DNA of 51,164 nucleotides, from NCBI GenBank assembly GCA_017471405.1, contig JAFUTK010000043.1, forward strand, positions 1 through 51,164. The letters run 5' to 3'. The notes under the pieces were generated by a model that made no database searches, was not told the DNA's origin, and worked only from the letters and a program-made list of their open reading frames with translations. This document shows positions 7,795 to 16,055 of the stretch, piece after piece. This stretch comes from Ruminococcus sp. Its GTDB lineage: Bacteria; Bacillota; Clostridia; Oscillospirales; Ruminococcaceae. The translations under genes were made by a program, and so were the position numbers. How positions within the stretch are numbered: position 1 is the first letter of the stretch; each line of letters begins with the position of its first letter.

Positions 7795-9120
7795 ATGTTC
7801 GACCTTGACGAAAGGCTCATATCTGTTGTACCCAGCGAGAGGCAGCTGAAATTCCAAGAGACGGAGTTCTATGCCTTTGTGCATTTCACCGTCAACACCT
7901 TTACCGACAGAGAGTGGGGCGACGGCAGCGAATCCCCGGAGGTATTTGCGCCCTCCCGCCTCGACCCGGAGCAGTGGTGCGAGGCAATAGCCTCTGCCGG
8001 AATGAAGGGACTGATACTCACCTGCAAGCATCACGACGGCTTCTGCCTCTGGCCAAGTAAGTACACCTCTCACTCGGTGGCGGCAAGCCCCTACAAGAGC
8101 GGCAAGGGGGACGTTGTCAGAGAGGTCAGCGACGCTTGCCGGAAGTACGGGCTGAAATTCGGAGTATACCTCTCCCCTTGGGACAGGCACGAGCCTACCT
8201 ACGGCGCCGGCAGGGAGTATGACGATTACTTTGTCTCCCAGCTGACGGAGCTGCTGACCGGCTACGGAGATATCTTCTGCGTGTGGTTCGACGGCGCCTG
8301 CGGCGAGGGAGCAAACGGCAAAAAGCAGTACTACGACTGGGAGCGCTACTATTCTGTGATAAGGGAGCTGCAGCCGGGGGCCTGCATAAACGTCTGCGGG
8401 CCGGATATCCGCTGGTGCGGCAACGAGGCGGGGCAGACCCGTCCCTCCGAATGGAGCGTTCTGCCAAAGGCTATGAGGGACACCGAAAAGGTGGCCTCCA
8501 AAAGCCAGCAGTCGGACAGCGGAGAATTCCGCCAAAGAAAACTCTCGGCGCAGGAGCTTGACCTTGGCAGCCGCGAAAAGCTCAAGGACGAGCGGGAGCT
8601 TATCTGGTACCCGGCGGAGGTGAACACCTCTATCCGGCCGGGGTGGTTCTATCATGAAAGCGAGGACGGCAGAGTTCGCCCGGCGCTGGAGCTTTTTGAC
8701 ATCTACCTCAAATCCGTCGGCGGCAACGCCACCTTCCTGCTGAATATCCCTCCCAACAGAGAGGGGCTGTTTCATCAGAACGATGTAGCGGTGCTCCGGG
8801 ATCTGGGAGAACTCATCAGGGGCGTTTACACCCGGAGCATCACCAGAGAGGCAACTATTACTCCCGAGAGACTTGAAATCACCGTTGACAGCTCATTCCC
8901 CTGCGGATATCTTGTTTTGCAGGAGGACATCACCAAGGGTCAGCGGGTGGAGAGCTTCAAGGTGCTTGCTGACGGCGAGCAGATATATGAGGGAACCGTC
9001 ATTGGCTACAAGAGGATAGTCAAGCTGAATGGCATCAAGGCGAAGCACATAAGCATCATCATCACCGCCGCCAGAGGCGAGCCGGTGATAAAGACCGCAG
9101 AGGTCTATGCATTACAGTAA
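7795..9120 (+). CDS. Intracellular alpha-L-fucosidase, GH29
   Basis: 441 residues. GH29 features: the N-terminal FVHFTVNTF segment, LTCKHHDGFCLWPSKYT, KFGVYLSPWDRH, and the nucleophile region FCVWFDGACGE, where the Asp of WFDG is the family's catalytic nucleophile. A beta-sandwich follows the barrel after about residue 330. There is no signal peptide or membrane segment, so it should act in the cytosol on imported fuco-oligosaccharides. The start at 7795 is set by AGGAGGG at 7781-7787; an upstream in-frame ATG at 7765 has no ribosome site. The gene stands alone with no transporter or fucose catabolism gene, so its substrate supply is not visible here. Confidence 0.92.
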   Translation: MFDLDERLISVVPSERQLKFQETEFYAFVHFTVNTFTDREWGDGSESPEVFAPSRLDPEQWCEAIASAGMKGLILTCKHHDGFCLWPSKYTSHSVAASPYKSGKGDVVREVSDACRKYGLKFGVYLSPWDRHEPTYGAGREYDDYFVSQLTELLTGYGDIFCVWFDGACGEGANGKKQYYDWERYYSVIRELQPGACINVCGPDIRWCGNEAGQTRPSEWSVLPKAMRDTEKVASKSQQSDSGEFRQRKLSAQELDLGSREKLKDERELIWYPAEVNTSIRPGWFYHESEDGRVRPALELFDIYLKSVGGNATFLLNIPPNREGLFHQNDVAVLRDLGELIRGVYTRSITREATITPERLEITVDSSFPCGYLVLQEDITKGQRVESFKVLADGEQIYEGTVIGYKRIVKLNGIKAKHISIIITAARGEPVIKTAEVYALQ

Positions 9121-9151
9121 AAATCAGAGGCCGCCTTGCAGTCTTCCCGGC

Positions 9152-9187
9152 ATTTTGCCGAGCCGCCGTCAGGCGGCTCGGCAAAAT
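9152..9187 (+). terminator. Type A hairpin terminator after the fucosidase gene
   Basis: ATTTTGCCGAGCCGCC (9152-9167), loop GTCA, exact 16-bp complement to 9187. Both feet are A/T-rich, so it could act on both strands. Confidence 0.75.
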
Positions 9188-9189
9188 AT

Positions 9190-9234
9190 ACAAAGGAATA
9201 TCCCACTCCTATCCGGGGTGGGATATTCCTTTGT
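9190..9234. terminator. Type B hairpin, likely terminator for convergent genes
   Basis: Arm 9190-9206 (ACAAAGGAATATCCCAC) pairs exactly with 9218-9234. It lies between convergent genes ending at 9120 and 9258 and directly follows hairpin A. Confidence 0.75.
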
Positions 9235-9257
9235 TATGGCTGATGTACAGCTCTTTC

Positions 9258-9830
9258 TTATTTCTTCTTTTTGACGTCCGCCCCGAAACGGTACCAGTCG
9301 CCGTCGATGCGGTTGTCGTCAAGGTAGCCGGCGGGATAGTAAAACCCGGGACTTTGCTGGGTCTGCTGTGAGATGTAGCAAAGGCCGGAATTTATGTCGG
9401 TGTAAAACCTTATCTCTCCGTCGTAGAGGGTAATTTTTTGGACACCTGCATCGCCCAGCTTTTTGATATCCCCAGAGATGGGGTCGTCCTCAAAGATGTC
9501 GGCAAGGGTCTCAACAGCGGCATAGCCGCTCATCTTGTTCTTGCTGTCCTTTTCCTTCTCGGTGATATCCTTGCCCTCGTCCTCGAGGATCGCTCCCCGG
9601 CGGTCAATTTCATTTTGTGAAAGGGTACCGAAGAACTCGGCGCAGGCCTCAAAGCTCTGGCGGTTGTCCTTTAGCATTGATTCCAGCCGTCTGTCGGAGT
9701 GCTTCCATATCTCGATGACAAGACCAATAGCAAACGCCAGCACAAAGACGAGAATGGCTATATTTTTCGGTCGCAGGAAACGTCTGCGGGGTTTTGCTTC
9801 CTCCGGCACGACATTGCGCTCATCGCTCAT
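9258..9830 (-). CDS. Single-pass membrane protein of unknown function
   Basis: 190 residues: a basic N-terminus (PRRRFLRPKN), a membrane helix at about 24-41 (IAILVFVLAFAIGLVIEIW), then a ~145-residue exterior domain with charged and Tyr-rich segments ending DVKKKK. No recognised family. Its start codon overlaps the trmB stop (ATGA, 4 bases), so it is translationally coupled to trmB and lies last in the minus-strand run starting at 13528. A role in tRNA modification should not be inferred from this coupling alone. Confidence 0.85.
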   Translation of the reverse strand: MSDERNVVPEEAKPRRRFLRPKNIAILVFVLAFAIGLVIEIWKHSDRRLESMLKDNRQSFEACAEFFGTLSQNEIDRRGAILEDEGKDITEKEKDSKNKMSGYAAVETLADIFEDDPISGDIKKLGDAGVQKITLYDGEIRFYTDINSGLCYISQQTQQSPGFYYPAGYLDDNRIDGDWYRFGADVKKKK

Positions 9831-10495
9831 TTGAGATACGCCTCCAGTCGGTAGATGGGGAAGCCCTGCTCGGAAAATCTCTGCTCATACTCGGTGACGA
9901 TGTTATCCTCAAAATCGGAGGCGTGGAGGTCGAGGGAGATGTTCTTCATCGTCCAGCCGTACTGCGAGAACTCCTCCAGTGAGAACTCGAAAAAGCCCCT
10001 GTTATCGGTCTTTTGATGTATCTCGGCGCCGGGTTTCAGCAGCATCTTGTAAATATCAAGGAAGCGGTGATGCGTCAGCCTGTGAGAGGCATAGGATTTC
10101 TTTGGGAAGGGACAGCTGAAATTAAGGTATATCCTCCCGATGCTGTGGGCGGGTATGTAGCTTTCCAGATACTCCGCTCCGCCCCTCAGAAACCTGACGT
10201 TCTTTATCCCCAGCGCTATGGCCTTCTCGGCTGCATCCACGATGACATTGCTGGCCTTTTCTACGGCAAGAAAATTGATATCCGGGCGGCGCTGAGCCAG
10301 CTCGCAGATGAACTGCCCCTTGCCGCAGCCTATTTCCAGCTCCACAGGGTTATCATTACCAAACAGCTCAGCAGCATCGAGGATATTCTCGGTATCCTTG
10401 ATCTGGTAGTTGCGGTCCTCCCTGTCCATATAGATTATCATATCTCCGCAGTCCGCGAGGCGCTCCTCGAGGTGCTTTTTTCTTCTCATTCGCAT
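9827..10495 (-). CDS. trmB: tRNA (guanine-N7-)-methyltransferase with an altered motif
   Basis: 222 residues. The family puts a methyl group from SAM on G46 of tRNA. SAM-binding motif EIGCGKGQF lies near 54-62; also present are NFLAVEK, HQKTDNRGFFEFS and the C-terminal ENIVTEYE-like segment (DNIVTEYEQRF). Where most family members have NFSDPWPKKRH with a conserved Asp, this protein reads NFSCPFPKKSYASHR at about 125-139: the Asp is Cys128 and the Arg-His pair is Ser-Tyr. Length is normal and the frame intact. It may be a lineage variant. It sits between an unknown gene (10533) and a membrane protein gene (4-base overlap). Confidence 0.92.
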   Translation of the reverse strand: MRMRRKKHLEERLADCGDMIIYMDREDRNYQIKDTENILDAAELFGNDNPVELEIGCGKGQFICELAQRRPDINFLAVEKASNVIVDAAEKAIALGIKNVRFLRGGAEYLESYIPAHSIGRIYLNFSCPFPKKSYASHRLTHHRFLDIYKMLLKPGAEIHQKTDNRGFFEFSLEEFSQYGWTMKNISLDLHASDFEDNIVTEYEQRFSEQGFPIYRLEAYLK

Positions 10496-10532
10496 AGATG
10501 TTGCTCCTTTTTTTGCGTCGCGCTTTGTGCCG

Positions 10533-11120
10533 TTATTTCCCGAATCTGCGCTTAGGCTTGGTCTTTAATGCCTCCGGGTGACTGGTAAACCAATTCTCAT
10601 CGGTGGTGCAGGGCTTCCATTCCACCGCCAGTCCCCCAAGCGGGTCCTCCAGCGGGTAGACGGTTATCATTACCTCTGCGTCCTCCTCCCCGGTATACTG
10701 CGGGGTAGTCCGGAATGTATAGTGTGAGGCAATGTCCGTCAGGAACATATTCTCGTCAGCCTTCTTGCCGTCAGGAGCGAACTCCTCCAGCACTGCATCG
10801 GTAAACCTTGCCTGATAAATCGGCTTGCCGTCCTTCTTGATGACCTTGACCAGCTTCTTGGTCTCCTGTCTTGCCTTGCCGCCCCGGAAGTAGTGCATCT
10901 CAACAGCGCCGAAGGTGAGCAGACCCTTTTCCACCGGCTCTCCCGAAAAGGATATGACTATTCCCTTATTCGATGCGTCCCCCGCGCTGGCGGCGGAGAA
11001 GGAGAACGGCAGACCGTTTATCAGCACCTTCCCGCAGGAGGCTATTTTCACCTTTACCCCTCGCTTGTTCATCTGCTCCAGCTGCTTCTTTGCCAGAGCC
11101 AGCTTCTGATTGAGCTTCAC
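10533..11120 (-). CDS. Hypothetical cytosolic protein downstream of galK
   Basis: 195 residues starting with GTG at 11120, which overlaps the galK stop as GTGA (4 bases), a sign of coupled translation. The N-terminus is a short basic helix (KLNQKLALAKKQLEQMNKRG), followed by alternating beta-rich sequence, and the C-terminus is basic (TKPKRRFGK). There is no signal peptide, membrane helix or catalytic motif I recognise. It is flanked by galK and trmB in one tight minus-strand run. Function unknown. Confidence 0.8.
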   Translation of the reverse strand: MKLNQKLALAKKQLEQMNKRGVKVKIASCGKVLINGLPFSFSAASAGDASNKGIVISFSGEPVEKGLLTFGAVEMHYFRGGKARQETKKLVKVIKKDGKPIYQARFTDAVLEEFAPDGKKADENMFLTDIASHYTFRTTPQYTGEEDAEVMITVYPLEDPLGGLAVEWKPCTTDENWFTSHPEALKTKPKRRFGK

Positions 11121-12355
11121 AGCTTAACCTCTGTGCCGCCAAAGGGTCTTATGGAGAGGACGTAGCAGCTGCCCTCACCGAAGGCGGCCTCCATAGTACT
11201 CCTGAACTTGTCAAGCAGGTCGTCGGGGACGAAGGCCTGTATAGTGCCTGCAAAGCCGCCGCCGTGTACTCTGAAGGCTCCCCTTTCACCGAGAACGTTC
11301 TCAGCGAGATAGAGGGCAGTGGAAAGACCCTGCTGCGAGGGGTCACTAACTGCGAACACGTTCTGCAAGAACATATAGGACGACCTTCCGGAGGCTCTTA
11401 CCTCCTTTAAAAAGCTGTCAATATCCCCCTTGCGGAGGGCGTCTGCCTCTCGGAGAACTCTTTCGTTGTCGTCAACGAAGTGCAGGGCTCGGAGGACGGC
11501 TCTGTCGCCGAACTTGGCTTTTAGCTCTGCGAGGTTTGCAAGGATATCCTCCTTGGCAACGCCCCTCAGCACCTCCTTGCCGAAGAAGCCTGCCACCTCC
11601 TTCATTTCCTTGGGGATAGCGGCATACTCGGGGGTGAGGTCGGCATGGGAGCCCTTGGTGTCCACAATGCAAAGGCTGTGTCCATACTTCGCAAGGTCGA
11701 AATCAATAGCCTCAATGACGGGCTTTGAGGGGTCGGCAAAGTCGATGGTGATAAAGCCGCCAACAGATGAAGCCATCTGGTCCATCAGTCCTGAGGGCTT
11801 GCCGAAGTATACATTCTCAGCATACTGGGAGATCTGAGCTATCTCCACGTCGGAAACGGAATGCTCGTTGTAGAGGCCGTTTAAGATATTCCCCACCAGC
11901 ACCTCAAAGGCCGCGGAGGAAGAAAGCCCGGAGCCTTTCAGCACGTTTGAGGTAGTATAAGCCTTGAAGCCGCCTATCTTATGGCCGTTCTTTGCAAAGC
12001 CTGCGGCAACTCCTCTGATAAGCGAGGCGGAGGTGCCCTCCTCGTCTGTATGTACGGTCAGGCCGGCGGTATCTACGGTGTCGAGGGGGAAGCCCTCGGA
12101 CTTGATGCTGATAACGCCGTCATCGGTGGCTGTCACCATAGCGATAACGTCCAGCGAGACGCCTGCCGCCATTACTCTGCCGTAGTTATGGTCGGTATGG
12201 TTGCCGCCCACCTCTGTTCTGCCGGGGGCGGAGAACACTCTCTCCGGAGCACCTCCGTACATATCAGCAAAGCGCTTAACTGCGCTGTCATAACGCTCTC
12301 TCTGCATAGCGAGTGCGTCGTTTGAATAGATCTGGTCAAGTGTGTGGATAGACAT
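11117..12355 (-). CDS. galK: Galactokinase
   Basis: 412 residues, phosphorylating galactose at C1 with ATP (Leloir pathway, cytosol). GHMP kinase features: the galactose-binding signature APGRTEVGGNHTDHNYG near residue 43-59, the ATP loop LKGSGLSSSAAFE near 136-148, and the C-terminal HGGGFAGTIQAF. The start at 12355 has GGAGGAA directly upstream; the longer frame to 12424 lacks a site. It follows the FtsW-like gene by 84 bases and leads into the 195-residue gene by overlap. galT, galE and a sugar transporter are not in the window, so the pathway is split across the genome. Confidence 0.96.
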   Translation of the reverse strand: MSIHTLDQIYSNDALAMQRERYDSAVKRFADMYGGAPERVFSAPGRTEVGGNHTDHNYGRVMAAGVSLDVIAMVTATDDGVISIKSEGFPLDTVDTAGLTVHTDEEGTSASLIRGVAAGFAKNGHKIGGFKAYTTSNVLKGSGLSSSAAFEVLVGNILNGLYNEHSVSDVEIAQISQYAENVYFGKPSGLMDQMASSVGGFITIDFADPSKPVIEAIDFDLAKYGHSLCIVDTKGSHADLTPEYAAIPKEMKEVAGFFGKEVLRGVAKEDILANLAELKAKFGDRAVLRALHFVDDNERVLREADALRKGDIDSFLKEVRASGRSSYMFLQNVFAVSDPSQQGLSTALYLAENVLGERGAFRVHGGGFAGTIQAFVPDDLLDKFRSTMEAAFGEGSCYVLSIRPFGGTEVKL

Positions 12356-12439
12356 AGTGATTCCTCCGTATATATTTTTATGGATTTTTTTCTTTGATAA
12401 AACTGAAACCGGCAAGCTTATCAAATTCCGAATTCCGAA

Positions 12440-13528
12440 TTAACTACAGGCCAGCCCCACCGCTCCCAGCATTGCTATCATCGCGGTGCCTCCCGCCGAG
12501 ATAAACGGCAGCGGTATGCCTATGACCGGCATAAACCCCAACACCATTGCAAGGTTAAGAAAGGTATGGGAAAAGAGCATCATCGCCGCTCCTGCGATCA
12601 TCAGTCTGCCGGCGCCGGTGCTTCTCCCGGCTAGGGCGGTCATTCTTAACACCGCCGCAAACAGTATGACAATTATCGCCCCGCAGAGCACCAATCCTCC
12701 CACCTGTCCGGCATAGGAGAATATGAAGTCGTTCTCCGCCTGCGAAACATAGACAAGATCCCGCTCCCGGGAGAAAAGCCCGCTGCCCCATAGTCCTCCC
12801 TGAGCGAGGGCCCGTCCCGCCTGGAGCTGCTGAAAGCCTGTACCCAGCGGGTCAGCGGAGGGGTATAACAGAACTTTTATCCTATCCTTTTGATGCTCCC
12901 CCAGCAGGCGGCTCCAAAGCACCCACCCCGCAAGTGGAAGTGCTAACACCGCCGCAGCGAAGTACCCGGCGTTAAGCCCTGCCGCGAAGAGCATCCCTGC
13001 CGCTATGAGGATAAACACCAGCGCGGTGCCCTGGTCTCCCTGTGCCCAGACAAGTGCTGTCGGGGCGGCGGCGTGGAGCAGCAGGAGCGCCAGCTCCCGA
13101 GGTCTGCTCAGCCTGTCCTTAACAGTGTCCAGATGAGCCGCAAAGCTGACGATAAAGCAGAGCTTCAACAGCTCCGAGGGCTGAAGGGTCACTCCCCCCA
13201 GCGAGAGCCACGCTCTGTCGTCAGAGCCCTCGGGTGATACTCCCAGAGGGGTAAAGGTCAGGGCGGTGAAAGCCATTCCCGCTGTGAGGATATGAGCGCC
13301 GTATCTTGCCAGCCGCTTACTTCCTATGAGCATCACGCTCACGCACAGCACCGCTCCTATGAGCAGGGCGGCTGCCTGTGTTGCAAACAGTCCTCCCGTC
13401 TCTCCGGAGGTGATGTCCTGTGCGGCGCCGATATACCCCAGAGATGCCGCCAGCGTCAGCCCTATGCCGCAGGCAGCAGCCGTGAGCAGCAGCAGCGGGA
13501 GGTCAGCCCTCCGACTTTTATTATACAC
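12440..13528 (-). CDS. FtsW/RodA/SpoVE-family peptidoglycan glycosyltransferase
   Basis: 362 residues from a GTG start at 13528, preceded by GGGAGGA at good spacing; upstream in-frame codons lack a site. About ten membrane helices. SEDS-family landmarks: LQPSELLKLCFI, the GDQGTALVF segment and the C-terminal PFISAGGTAMI. These integral membrane proteins polymerise lipid II, usually with a partner class b PBP. FtsW, RodA and SpoVE cannot be told apart safely from this sequence and no PBP gene is adjacent. Being first in the minus-strand run with galK, its neighbours say little about whether it serves division or elongation. Confidence 0.88.
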   Translation of the reverse strand: MYNKSRRADLPLLLLTAAACGIGLTLAASLGYIGAAQDITSGETGGLFATQAAALLIGAVLCVSVMLIGSKRLARYGAHILTAGMAFTALTFTPLGVSPEGSDDRAWLSLGGVTLQPSELLKLCFIVSFAAHLDTVKDRLSRPRELALLLLHAAAPTALVWAQGDQGTALVFILIAAGMLFAAGLNAGYFAAAVLALPLAGWVLWSRLLGEHQKDRIKVLLYPSADPLGTGFQQLQAGRALAQGGLWGSGLFSRERDLVYVSQAENDFIFSYAGQVGGLVLCGAIIVILFAAVLRMTALAGRSTGAGRLMIAGAAMMLFSHTFLNLAMVLGFMPVIGIPLPFISAGGTAMIAMLGAVGLACS

Positions 13529-13594
13529 TAAAACGTCCTCCCTTGCAAGTGTTTTGTAAGAAAAACTGCTCCTGATAGTATGCCCCGCCTGGAC

Positions 13595-13624
13595 AAAAAA
13601 ATGCCCGGAGATAAAACTCCGGGC
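13595..13624 (-). terminator. Terminator of the SPFH operon
   Basis: Minus strand GCCCGGAG, loop TTTTAT, CTCCGGGC, then A and seven T. It follows the SPFH stop by 34 bases. Confidence 0.9.
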
Positions 13625-13658
13625 GTATATAGGCACAGTGTGCGGTGTTTGTTAGGTT

Positions 13659-14546
13659 TTACTCATCGAGGCTGTCGATGTCAAAGGTCATCAGAGGGTT
13701 TGCAGAGCCGGTGACCTTGGGAACAGAGCCGTCCCACTTTTCAAGCATCTGATACTTGAGCAGGGTATCGGACAGTGACTCAGCGATGACCTTGTTGGCC
13801 TCTGCCTGAGCGTCAGCCTTGAGCTTGATAGCGTCGGCCTCTGCGGTGGCTGCCTTTACCTTCTTCTGAGCGTCTGCGTCAGCGATGACCAGCTGCTCCT
13901 TCTGCTCGGTCTCGGTCTTCAAGAGGTTCTGCTCCGCTACCTGCTTCTGCTCGATAGCGCTGTTGAACTCTGCCGAGAAGTCAAAGTTCACGATGTTGAA
14001 CTTCTCTATCTGGATGCCGTAATCTGAAACCTTAGCCTCCAGCTGCTCCTTTATCTCCTGACCTACCTGATTTCTCTTGGTGATGAGCTCCTCGGCGGTG
14101 TACTGGGCGCTGACAGCCTTCATGGACTCCTGAACTGCGGGCATCAGAATTACCTGCTGGTAATCGGGCCCGATGTTCTTATAGATGGAAGCCGAAGCGT
14201 CACTACGCACGCGGAAGTTTACCGCGATCTTGGAGTTTACAGTCTGTAGGTCCTTGGAGACCGCACTGGCGTCGGTCTCATATACCTGAATCTTATTGGA
14301 TACTATCTCAACTGTCTGTGCGAAGGGTATCTTCAAGTGGAAGCCCTCGGAATAGGTGCTCTCGGAGACCTTGCCGAAGGTCACCACAACACCCGTTGAG
14401 CCTGCGGGAACGATGGCTGTTGCCGATGCAAAGACGATTATCAGCACCACCACGATAGCTATTATCGCGGCGATAAGTCCGCCCTTGACGTTTCCGCTGC
14501 CGCCCTTGTTCTTATTGATATCTACAAATCCGTTTCTCTCAGTCAT
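13659..14546 (-). CDS. SPFH/Band 7 (prohibitin/stomatin-like) membrane protein
   Basis: 295 residues. A short cytosolic N-terminus is followed by one membrane helix at about 24-45 (LIAAIIAIVVVLIIVFASATAIV), then an SPFH domain beginning IVPAGSTGVVVTFGKV. A long Ala/Glu/Lys-rich helical region (AEADAIKLKADAQAEANKV) at about 200-255 is the typical oligomerisation coiled coil. SPFH proteins form ring- or cage-like membrane scaffolds that organise proteases or lipid domains. Here it is the last gene of a minus-strand set of small genes (14550-16619) of unknown role and is followed by a strong terminator. Start at 14546 follows AAAGGAG. Confidence 0.92.
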   Translation of the reverse strand: MTERNGFVDINKNKGGSGNVKGGLIAAIIAIVVVLIIVFASATAIVPAGSTGVVVTFGKVSESTYSEGFHLKIPFAQTVEIVSNKIQVYETDASAVSKDLQTVNSKIAVNFRVRSDASASIYKNIGPDYQQVILMPAVQESMKAVSAQYTAEELITKRNQVGQEIKEQLEAKVSDYGIQIEKFNIVNFDFSAEFNSAIEQKQVAEQNLLKTETEQKEQLVIADADAQKKVKAATAEADAIKLKADAQAEANKVIAESLSDTLLKYQMLEKWDGSVPKVTGSANPLMTFDIDSLDE

Positions 14547-14549
14547 AGC

Positions 14550-14798
14550 TTATTCTCCTTTTCTGACTTTCCTTATTGCGCGGACTAAAACCATTTCTAT
14601 GGCGACCAGTGCCAGAGCCGCAGCTAAAAATCCGAGGCTGCCTCCCCATTCTGCGGCGGCTATAACACCCACTGAAAAAAGCACCGCAAGAAATATCCCA
14701 ATCACCGTCAGCCTGAGGTATCTTACCCACAGCGGAGCATTTTTACTCCCCTCTATTGCAGAGCTTATCCGCGCCAGTATCTTTCTGAACAGTGTCAT
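14550..14798 (-). CDS. Small two-helix membrane protein, paralogue of the 14843 gene
   Basis: 82 residues with two membrane helices (about 31-47 and 53-72) and basic ends (RKILARIS, RAIRKVRKGE). It ends 3 bases before the SPFH start. It is clearly related to the next gene upstream: both share the pattern of an acidic/hydrophobic start, WV(R/K)YLxLxVxGIFLAV, a small-residue second helix and a basic tail. The leaders match too: AGGAGGCGGGGGATATG here and GGAGGCGAGGGATATG there. This points to a tandem duplication. No family recognised. Confidence 0.8.
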   Translation of the reverse strand: MTLFRKILARISSAIEGSKNAPLWVRYLRLTVIGIFLAVLFSVGVIAAAEWGGSLGFLAAALALVAIEMVLVRAIRKVRKGE

Positions 14799-14842
14799 AT
14801 CCCCCGCCTCCTTTTTTTAAGCCGCGCTGCGCTTAAGCCTTG

Positions 14843-15091
14843 TTATTTACCGGCTTTGATCTTTTTAAATGCCAGCCTGTAGATCATCGCTGTTGCTGCC
14901 GCTGCCAGGGCTCCGGCTATAAGCGCCAGGATATCTCCCCTTGCTGCAGCGGCTGTCAGTGCTCCTGCAAATATCACCGCGAGGAATATTCCTGCCACTC
15001 CCAGCAGAAGGTACTTTACCCACCTGGCGACCCTTTTACTTTCAAGCGTTTCCGAGCCTATCAGCGTCAGCATTTCTTCAATGAATGACAT
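14843..15091 (-). CDS. Small two-helix membrane protein, paralogue of the 14550 gene
   Basis: 82 residues, two predicted membrane helices (about 27-46, Ala/Gly-rich, and 53-70), with charged N-terminus SFIEEMLTLIGSE and basic C-terminus FKKIKAGK. The same length as its downstream paralogue and the same WVKYLLLGVAGIFLAV core. Ala-rich packing suggests a helical hairpin in the membrane. It sits between the DUF6440 gene and its paralogue in a run of closely spaced genes. Function unknown; a holin-like or toxin-like role cannot be argued from sequence. Confidence 0.8.
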   Translation of the reverse strand: MSFIEEMLTLIGSETLESKRVARWVKYLLLGVAGIFLAVIFAGALTAAAARGDILALIAGALAAAATAMIYRLAFKKIKAGK

Positions 15092-15110
15092 ATCCCTCGC
15101 CTCCTTTTCA

Positions 15111-15299
15111 TCAGTCGTACATCTCCTCCGGAGGAGTGATGACCGGCTTGCCGTCCTTATCCACGAGGACTGTAAGCCCTCCGGTGTAGCCGGCTGCGTG
15201 GTAGATGTAATTCACGCCGGTCTTCTTATCCACCCAGATCTCGGTGCAGTTGAGTGTCCCCTGCGAATACACCTTCTCAAATCTCTTTCTGTCAAACAT
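15111..15299 (-). CDS. DUF6440-like small protein
   Basis: 62 residues: starts MFDRKRFEKVYSQGTLN, then TEIWVDKKTGVNYIYHAAGY and VDKDGKPVI. This pattern matches my memory of the DUF6440 family, small soluble proteins of unknown function common in Firmicutes. The start at 15299 is preceded by GAGGAGA; a longer frame to 15326 would add nine polar residues without a ribosome site. It lies 19 bases upstream of the paired small membrane proteins. Family assignment is from recognition, not from a search. Confidence 0.75.
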   Translation of the reverse strand: MFDRKRFEKVYSQGTLNCTEIWVDKKTGVNYIYHAAGYTGGLTVLVDKDGKPVITPPEEMYD

Positions 15300-15334
15300 A
15301 TCTGTCTCCTCTGTTTTGTTCTGCACAAGGCAGG

Positions 15335-15667
15335 CTATTCTCTGTAAAACCCGTTTTCTTCAAGCACTCTCTGTGCCTTTTTGGCGATAGCCCTGTTTGC
15401 TCCCCAGGATATATTCAGCAACCCGTCTCCGCCGCCCGAGCCGACTATCACGGCTCTTGCCTGACCTGCTTCATCTGAAAGCAGAACAGACAGGGATACA
15501 TAGTTGCTCGCTCTGAAATAGTACTGCTCAAAGCAGAGCAGCAGCACACTGCCGTTTTGTACCGGCTCCTCACAGATCAATTCCGACCAGAGCACATCCT
15601 TGAGCGTATCCGCAAGCATTCGGATATCACAGGGAATATCTTTTCTCATTTTTATTGTCTCTGCCAT
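15335..15667 (-). CDS. DUF6054-like protein
   Basis: 110 residues, soluble. Segments ELICEEP, LCFEQYYFRASNYVSLSVLLS and the Gly-rich VGSGGGDGLLNISWGA match the pattern I associate with DUF6054, a small alpha/beta family of unknown role. No signal peptide or membrane helix. It lies between the DUF3784-like membrane protein and the DUF6440-like protein in the same direction. Start at 15667 has only a distant GGGAG, so translation may be weak or depend on upstream ribosomes. Confidence 0.75.
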   Translation of the reverse strand: MAETIKMRKDIPCDIRMLADTLKDVLWSELICEEPVQNGSVLLLCFEQYYFRASNYVSLSVLLSDEAGQARAVIVGSGGGDGLLNISWGANRAIAKKAQRVLEENGFYRE

Positions 15668-15704
15668 CGTTCTGTTGTTTCTCCCTGATCCAAACTGTTA
15701 TTCT

Positions 15705-16040
15705 TTATTCTTTTTTTGCTTTCTCGATCTTTACCGATGAGCTGACGGCGTAACACACCGTCAGAGCCATCAACGCCGCGGCTCCCACAAGGAGCCAACC
15801 GGTCTTTAGCAGCACATACAGTCCGTTGAGCACATCCAGCCCTGCTATCATCAGGAATATTATTCCCGACTGCTTATAGTAGGGAGTGAAGTCTCCGGTC
15901 TCCCGCTGCTTTTTGTCCGCCCAGATGTAAGCGTTGTTGAAGCAGTACCCCTTGCATTTTAGCTGTCTGACAGCTAAGGCTGTCAGCACTGCGGCTGCAA
16001 TGAACAGCAGCACTGCCAATACTATCTCCCCAACTGACAT
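15705..16040 (-). CDS. DUF3784-like membrane protein
   Basis: 111 residues with three or four membrane helices: about 4-23, 57-75, 80-98. The motif CKGYCFNNAYIWADKKQRE followed by PYYKQSGIIF is the pattern seen in DUF3784 proteins. Start ATG at 16040 is favoured because GGGGTGA precedes it at 5-8 bases; an in-frame GTG at 16049 directly abuts that site. It begins 15 bases after the DUF1836 gene stop, so the regulator and this gene are one transcript. Function of the family is unknown. Confidence 0.78.
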   Translation of the reverse strand: MSVGEIVLAVLLFIAAAVLTALAVRQLKCKGYCFNNAYIWADKKQRETGDFTPYYKQSGIIFLMIAGLDVLNGLYVLLKTGWLLVGAAALMALTVCYAVSSSVKIEKAKKE

Positions 16041-16055
16041 AAAGCTCACCCCGCT

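Noticed and set aside
12420-12440. ATTCCGAATT motif, also near 22503 and 27404 (inverted)
   Set aside because: Short, AT-rich and without further shared flanks; could be chance.
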